This document shows, in pieces, positions 58,890-64,000 of a stretch of DNA of 64,000 bases. How positions within the stretch are numbered: the first letter of the stretch is position 1; every line of letters begins with the position of its first letter. The DNA is from Girardinichthys multiradiatus (taxonomy: Eukaryota; Chordata; Actinopteri; Cyprinodontiformes; Goodeidae). Where the stretch lies: the NCBI RefSeq assembly GCF_021462225.1, contig NC_061800.1:15546749-15610748 (forward strand), read 5' to 3'. Under the pieces are notes generated by a model, which saw nothing but the letters and a program-made list of their open reading frames with translations, was not told the origin of the DNA and did not search any database. A program made the position numbers and the translations under genes.

Positions 58890-59580
58890 AAGCTGAAACC
58901 AGATGTTGACATTCACTGTATAAAAAGACAACCCTTTTTTTTAATCACTAACCTTAAATCAGACTCCAATTTTTTTGTTTTATGTCAGCCAGGATTGCCA
59001 AAATTATTTTATTTGCTAAATGCCAAAATATTGACAGAGTGAATTTTTCAGATTTGTTTTACGTTCCTAAAATTCAAATGTTTACATGCAGCATATTATT
59101 TACTGGTAGTACTGCCTTTAAAACTGCATGACTTGGATCAAGCAGTTTGGGTAGCTTTACACAATAGTTTGCTAGACGTTTGGCACATTCCTCCTGACAG
59201 AACTGGTCTAACTGAATCAGAATGCTGTAACCATTTCAGAAGTGTTTATCAGAGCACACTACATCTCTTCAAATTACTTGACCTTGTCCATTTGCAAACT
59301 GTAATCTGGCTTTTTATGTTGCTTTAGGAGTAATGGCTGCTTCTTTCTGTGTGGCTTTCAGCCTGTTGGAACAAGATAATGGATGGATGTGGATGAAGAT
59401 ACTTTCTTACTATTTTTAGCTCACACTTCTTGCCAAGCTCTTTTGCTTTTATTTTGGGGTTGATTTGCACATTTCACACCAGAAGAACTTCATCTCTGTG
59501 GCACAGAACACATCTCTTTCCTGTATATCATGGCTGGACATTCTCATGGTGATCATACCTGTGAATGATTTTTTTCAGCA
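58890..59580 (-). mobile_element. Degraded Tc1-like element
   Basis: The left end has a terminal-repeat-like GAAACCAGATGTTGACATTC and the TCAGCCAGGATTGCCAAAAT stretch, which resembles the plus-strand fragment at 27431-27560. The rest reads as an eroded antisense Tc1 transposase, including the histidine-rich catalytic region near 59460-59480. Right end not found. Confidence 0.5.
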
Positions 59581-60503
59581 TTAACCTAACAGAGGTAAAC
59601 TGACATTTACCAAAGATAACAAATTTAGGCAATCCTATTTAAACTGTATGTGTAACATTGTAAAAAAATATAGTTTAATTCAGGAGGTAGATAAAACACT
59701 CAACGATGTTTGAGTGCAAAGCCACATGGGTGCATCAGTACTTTATCTGCCTCTGTTGAAGCTGAGAGGCTGAGACATCCAGGAACATGAACAACGTTCC
59801 ACAAGTGGTACTCATACCATGGATAAAAACTACTAGATTTAATTTTCCCTTCTTTATATGTAAGACTTCAGATTTTAAAATTACTTTAACCTGTTCTTTC
59901 AAGGAAGTCACTACCTGAATATTTTTGTGGGAAACAAGACAAGCTTTTAAAGACCAGACCAAGCTATTTTGTCATTGCTGGAGAAAACAGCATTCCACCA
60001 AAATATCTTTAGTCTCATGAGTCACATAAACAGAAGTTGTTCTGTCAGTGATAATCTTGCACCATTTCAAGTCAGATGGATTTTTACTTCTGCTCTCCAC
60101 AGTAATCTCACTCTCTCTCCCTGTCTGTTTCCTTCATCCTTCTTTGCTTTGATATCTGTCAGCTGCTCTGGCTTTTGTGGGTTGTTCAGAGACAATTATA
60201 GGAACAAACAGTTTGTGACATTACACTAAAAAAAAAACCCTACAAAAAGAAAATATTACGTGTATTTGTGTGTGCACACATCACAGTGTGTCTTTGATGT
60301 CCTGTGGTCCTAAGTTTTCTTTTAGACCTTCTAATCCATTTAAATCTGATAATCCTACTTTTGTCTCACAGCTGTGGTGGCTTCATGCAGGTACATACAA
60401 GCGGTCCTGCTACTGTGCACACTTCCACACACAGCTGCAGTTTTAAATAGCTTTCTGTCTGTTATGAAAAAAAACAAAATGCCTATTTAGTTGTTGCAAA
60501 AGA
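59581..60503. other. Noncoding DNA
   Basis: No recognised feature. Possibly it includes more of the preceding relic. Confidence 0.35.
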
Positions 60504-60505
60504 TA

Positions 60506-61370
60506 CAGTGGCTTGCAAAAACATTCACATTCCTTGAACCCCTTTTCCCATTTATTTAATTCATTTTAAAACTTATTCGCACATCATAGCCACAAACTTC
60601 AATGTGTTTTCGTTTGAATGTTAAGTGATAGAAAAACACAAAGTAGTGTATGATTGTGAAGAGGAAGGAAAATATTATATAGATATTTATAGATCTATAT
60701 ATATGAAAAAATACATAGATCAATATATATAGATATATAGCATTTGCACATTTTCTGCAATTAAAATCTGAACAGTGGGTTCAGCAGTGCTGAGCTATTA
60801 CTTCGTAGAACCAGCTTTTCTTTCCAAACACAGCTGCAAGTCTTTGTGTATGTCTATGTTTCATGATCTAGAAAGGTAATTATTCTTTCTTAAATAGTCC
60901 AAGCTCAGTCAAAGTGAATAGAAAGTACCTATGGACATCAGATTTTCAAGTCTTGCAACAAATCTCAATTAAATTTAGGTTTAGGCTTTGACTGGGCCAT
61001 TCTAACACACTATTCTGATGGATAATGCTAATACACCGCCGTGTATTAGCATTATCCATCTTCCCATCAAGTCTGACCAGCTTCTCTGTCTCTGAAGCAA
61101 AGCATCCCCACAGTATGATGCTGGCATCAGCACATTTCACTTTAAGGGATAGTGTGTTCAGTAATATGCAGTTTGAGTTTTCTGCAACATAGAGTGCATG
61201 TAGGCTAAAAGGTAAAATGTAGTCTCATCTGACCAGAGTGGATTGTTCCATAAAGTGCCAAACTGTAAACGGGACTTACTATGGCTTTCTTTCAACAATC
61301 TCTTTTCTTTCAACAATCTCTTCCATAAAAGCCAGATTTAAGCGTGCATGAGCAACATTTAGTTTTTTAT
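60506..61370 (-). mobile_element. Degraded Tc1-like element
   Basis: The left end CAGTGGCTTGCAAAAACATT after a TA (60504-60505) is a typical Tc1 terminus. On the minus strand the eroded transposase shows SILWGCFASE-like residues near 61090-61125 and QSLNLNLIE in place of SPDLNPIE near 60955-60985. It contains a perfect 20-base palindrome at 61017-61060 and an 18-bp tandem duplication at 61286-61321. Right end not found. Confidence 0.65.
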
Positions 61371-62052
61371 TGATATCCTACTATGACTTTAACAGTATAC
61401 CCTTTCTAGTAAATATAGAGCATAGGATGAAACCAGAGCCTGAAACGTTTTAGATGCTTTCATCCTTTGCCTACCATAATCTGATCAAAGATTTGTTACT
61501 GGAAATGTGAAAACTCATACTCAGATATGGATAAAATACATTTGTTTCCCGGTCCAACTTCAAAACTCTAAAATGAAAAACATTTAAAAACTTTTAGTTG
61601 ATTTTTTTTTTTTTTTTTTTGCAGCCCTGTCACTTGTTACCATCACCTAATCTTTTTCAAACTGTTTTTTTCTCCAACACTGCCAGCTCCACCTTTCCCA
61701 CAAATCTGTTTATGAATGCAGAGTCTTTGAACACCAGCACGCTTTATAGTTCAGAGCCTGTGAGGTGGCAGCTGATAATGTCAGCGCTAATGATACTTCA
61801 GCTCTAAACACCTCTGCAGTTCCAGCTAGCTGAGGCCAAGGTGACAGCCGTCCTGAATTGTAATTGCAAAGTGAGATGAAGGTCTGAGGATGATAAAAAA
61901 AGTAAATCTTTCAAAATAAGGGGAACCATGAATGTATTTATGAATGAATTGAGATGGAGGTAAGAATCAGCACAAAAAGTTTCTAAATGTTCCCTTTGCA
62001 ACAGAAGTGACCAGAGAGGGTATGTTCTTCAGCTCCCAAGCTGATGCTGAAG
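61371..62052. other. Noncoding DNA, part possibly conserved
   Basis: A poly-T run lies at about 61603-61620. The stretch 61680-61870 is complex and non-repetitive with AGCGCTAATGATAC and CAGCTAGCTGAGGC, a possible regulatory element. No coding frame. Confidence 0.3.
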
Positions 62053-62054
62053 TA

Positions 62055-63324
62055 CAGGGGTTGGACAATGAAACTGAAACACCTGTCATTTTAGTGTGGG
62101 AGGTTTCATGGCTAAATTGGACCAGCCTGGTAGTCAGTCTTCATTGATTGCACATTGCACCAGTAAGAGCAGAGTGTGAAGGTTCAATTAGCAGGGAAAG
62201 AGCACAGTTATGCTCAAAATATTGAAATGCACACAACATTATGGGTGACATACCAGAGTTCAAAAGAGGACAAATTGTTGGTGCACGTCTTGCTGGTGCA
62301 TCTGTGACCAAGACAGCAAGTCTTTGTGATGTATCAAGAGCCACGGTATCCAGGGTAATGTCAGCATACCACCAAGAAGGACGAACCACATCCAACAGGA
62401 TTAACTGTGGACGCAAGAGGAAGCTGTCTGAAAGGGATGTTCGGGTGCTAACCCGGATTGTATCCAAAAAACATAAAACCACGGCTGCCCAAATCACGGC
62501 AGAATTAAATGTGCACCTCAACTCTCCTGTTTCCACCAGAACTGTCCGTCAGGAGCTCCACAGGGTCAATATACACAGCCGGGCTGCTATAGCCAAACCT
62601 TTGATCACTCATGCCAATGCCAAACGTCGGTTTCAATGGTGCAAGGAGCGCCAATCTTGGGCTGTAGACAATGTGAAACATGTATTGTTCTCTGATGAGT
62701 CCACCTTTACTGTTTTCCCCACATCCGGGAGAGTTACTGTATGGAGAAGCCCCAAAGAAGCGTACCACCCAGACTGTTGCATGCCCAGAGTGAAGCATGG
62801 GGGTGGATCAGTGATGGTTTGGGCTGCCATATCATGGCATTCCCTTGGCCCAATACTTGTGCTAGATGGGCGCGTCACTGCCAAGGACTACCGAACCATT
62901 CTTGAGGACCATGTGCATCCAATGGTTCAAACATTGTATCCTGAAGGCGGTGCCGTGTATCAGGATGACAATGCACCAATACACACAGCAAGACTGGTGA
63001 AAGATTGGTTTGATGAACATGAAAGTGAAGTTGAACATCTCCCATGGTCTGCACAGTCACCAGATCTAAATATTATTGAGCCACTTTGGGGTGTTTTGGA
63101 GGAGCGAGTCAGGAAATGTTTTCCTCCACCAGTATCACGTAGTGACCTGGCCACTATCCTGCAAGAAGAATGGCTTAAAATCCCTCTGACCACTGTGCAG
63201 GACTTGTATATGTCATTCCCAAGACGAATTGATGCTGTATTGGCCGCAAAAGGAGGCCCTACACCATACTAATAAATTATTGTGGTCTAAAACCAGGTGT
63301 TTCAGTTTCATTGTCCAACCCCTG
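62055..63324 (+). mobile_element. Intact DD36E-type Tc1/mariner transposon
   Basis: The ends CAGGGGTTGGACAATGAAAC are exact complements over 31 bp (62055-62085 and 63294-63324), flanked by TA at 62053-62054 and 63325-63326. It is 1270 bp long with a single uninterrupted transposase. Short identical terminal repeats and an intact gene suggest a recent insertion. Confidence 0.95.
62241..63272 (+). CDS. Tc1/mariner transposase, DD36E type
   Basis: This is a complete frame of 343 residues, about the usual 340 for Tc1-like transposases. Residues 1-55 form the first helix-turn-helix (FKRGQIVGARLAGASVTKTA, then CDVSRATVSRVMSAYHQEGR), 56-62 a basic GRKRKLS linker, and 63-120 the second helix-turn-helix. 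The catalytic domain has Asp152 in FSDESTF, HGGGSVMVWAA at 186-196, Asp243 in YQDDNAPIH, and Glu280 in SPDLNIIEPLW. The count from Asp243 to Glu280 is 36 intervening residues, against 34 in classical Tc1 and in the other copies in this window; a DD36E family called Incomer is known in animals, and this element fits it by spacing. The protein ends KGGPTPY. The start ATG is the first in frame after the left end. It should cut the element out and reinsert it at TA. The relic at 57988-58880 is a relative. All catalytic residues are present; activity is inferred, not shown. Confidence 0.95.
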   Translation: MGDIPEFKRGQIVGARLAGASVTKTASLCDVSRATVSRVMSAYHQEGRTTSNRINCGRKRKLSERDVRVLTRIVSKKHKTTAAQITAELNVHLNSPVSTRTVRQELHRVNIHSRAAIAKPLITHANAKRRFQWCKERQSWAVDNVKHVLFSDESTFTVFPTSGRVTVWRSPKEAYHPDCCMPRVKHGGGSVMVWAAISWHSLGPILVLDGRVTAKDYRTILEDHVHPMVQTLYPEGGAVYQDDNAPIHTARLVKDWFDEHESEVEHLPWSAQSPDLNIIEPLWGVLEERVRKCFPPPVSRSDLATILQEEWLKIPLTTVQDLYMSFPRRIDAVLAAKGGPTPY

Positions 63325-63326
63325 TA

Positions 63327-64000
63327 GTGTTAAAGGCAGAGACACAGATTTGTGCACTTTTATGACACAATGTAACCCTGAAAGGAAATAATTTCAACAA
63401 GTTTATTTTGTGTGTGCATCACATGTCACGTATAAAGGTCACAATTAATGGAAACAGAAGGCCTATTCAAAAATAACAGCATACTACCATAAATTAACCG
63501 ATTAGAAATCATTCAGATAATATACCAACTTCTAATGGGAATAATATAGAAACAGACGTGTTCCAATCGAGCATGTTGAGCACTTATTGTGGCAGCATGT
63601 TTTTGGTGGGTGGCTAATCTTCTGCAACAGCTACATACCACTGTTAGTGACCTGCTGATATCTAACACAACCAGCGAGCAAGGTCTTGCTAGTGCTAAAA
63701 ACAACGTAGCTCATTGTTTTCTTTATGACATCAGGTTAGAAGGCTGAGTGTTGATAGAGGATGCCAAGAAGAGAAAAGGAGAGCAAACACACAAGGAAAT
63801 GTTGGACTAGTTTTTACTTGTTGGCAAGTGCTTTGTGAGAAATTGCCAGTTAGAGCTTTAGACATTTTGTATTGTATTTCTGGCAAATCTAGCCTAATTA
63901 AGCGACTGAAGTACCTAAAGAAATTCAAAATATAACAAATAAAGTGGTACTCAAAACGTCCTTTACAACAATAAATAAAAAAGGGCATCCCCATCAAAGG
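63327..64000. other. Noncoding DNA to the window edge
   Basis: No element or gene recognised. Confidence 0.4.

Noticed and set aside
1..64000. Host protein-coding gene or multi-exon gene crossing the window
   Set aside because: I saw no conserved domain outside mobile elements and no convincing exon with splice sites. Small exons cannot be excluded without transcript or protein alignments.

Overview
The window reads as teleost fish nuclear DNA. It is AT-rich, has no bacterial-style operons, and is crowded with element families typical of ray-finned fishes: Tc1-like transposons with TA target duplications, hAT elements with BED zinc fingers, L2-like and other APE-type LINEs, tRNA-derived SINEs and a Sushi-like Ty3/gypsy retrotransposon. 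The element mix fits a percomorph, perhaps a cyprinodontiform, but that placement is inference. I found no convincing host protein-coding exon, rRNA or functional tRNA gene. The window is best read as intergenic or intronic sequence of a fish genome, with a few complex non-repetitive islands that could be conserved regulatory DNA.

Layout. 1-9.8 kb: two old Tc1 relics and a young Tc1 copy (1210-2819), a purine-rich tract, a TG microsatellite, then a Tc1 relic carrying one MITE (7537-8088) and followed by two more MITE-like units. 11.5-15.1 kb: an L2-like LINE entered by a Tc1 element, itself entered by a SINE, each step marked by its own target duplication. 15.1-27.4 kb: mostly unique AT-rich DNA with two SINEs, two Tc1 relics and several candidate conserved noncoding elements. 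27.5-36.1 kb: an AT-rich LINE split by a second LINE in the opposite orientation and by a GC-rich block that carries a solo LTR, then a second copy of the inserted LINE family with a 13-bp target duplication. 36-44 kb: three more SINE copies and an LTR. 44.1-50.8 kb: a decayed Sushi-like Ty3/gypsy element whose 5' LTR is interrupted by a hAT transposon with a perfect 8-bp target duplication; that hAT holds an L2 tail. 50.9-52.1 kb: a second hAT. 53.8-55.5 kb: a second copy of the long-TIR Tc1. 58-63.3 kb: two DD36E-type Tc1/mariner elements, the second with an uninterrupted 343-residue transposase, the only intact gene in the window, flanking two further relics.

The genes here do not form a pathway. 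They are transposases, reverse transcriptases and gag/pol remnants of independent elements at different stages of decay. The clearest content is the order of insertion, which can be read from target duplications, and the intact DD36E element, which may still be mobile.
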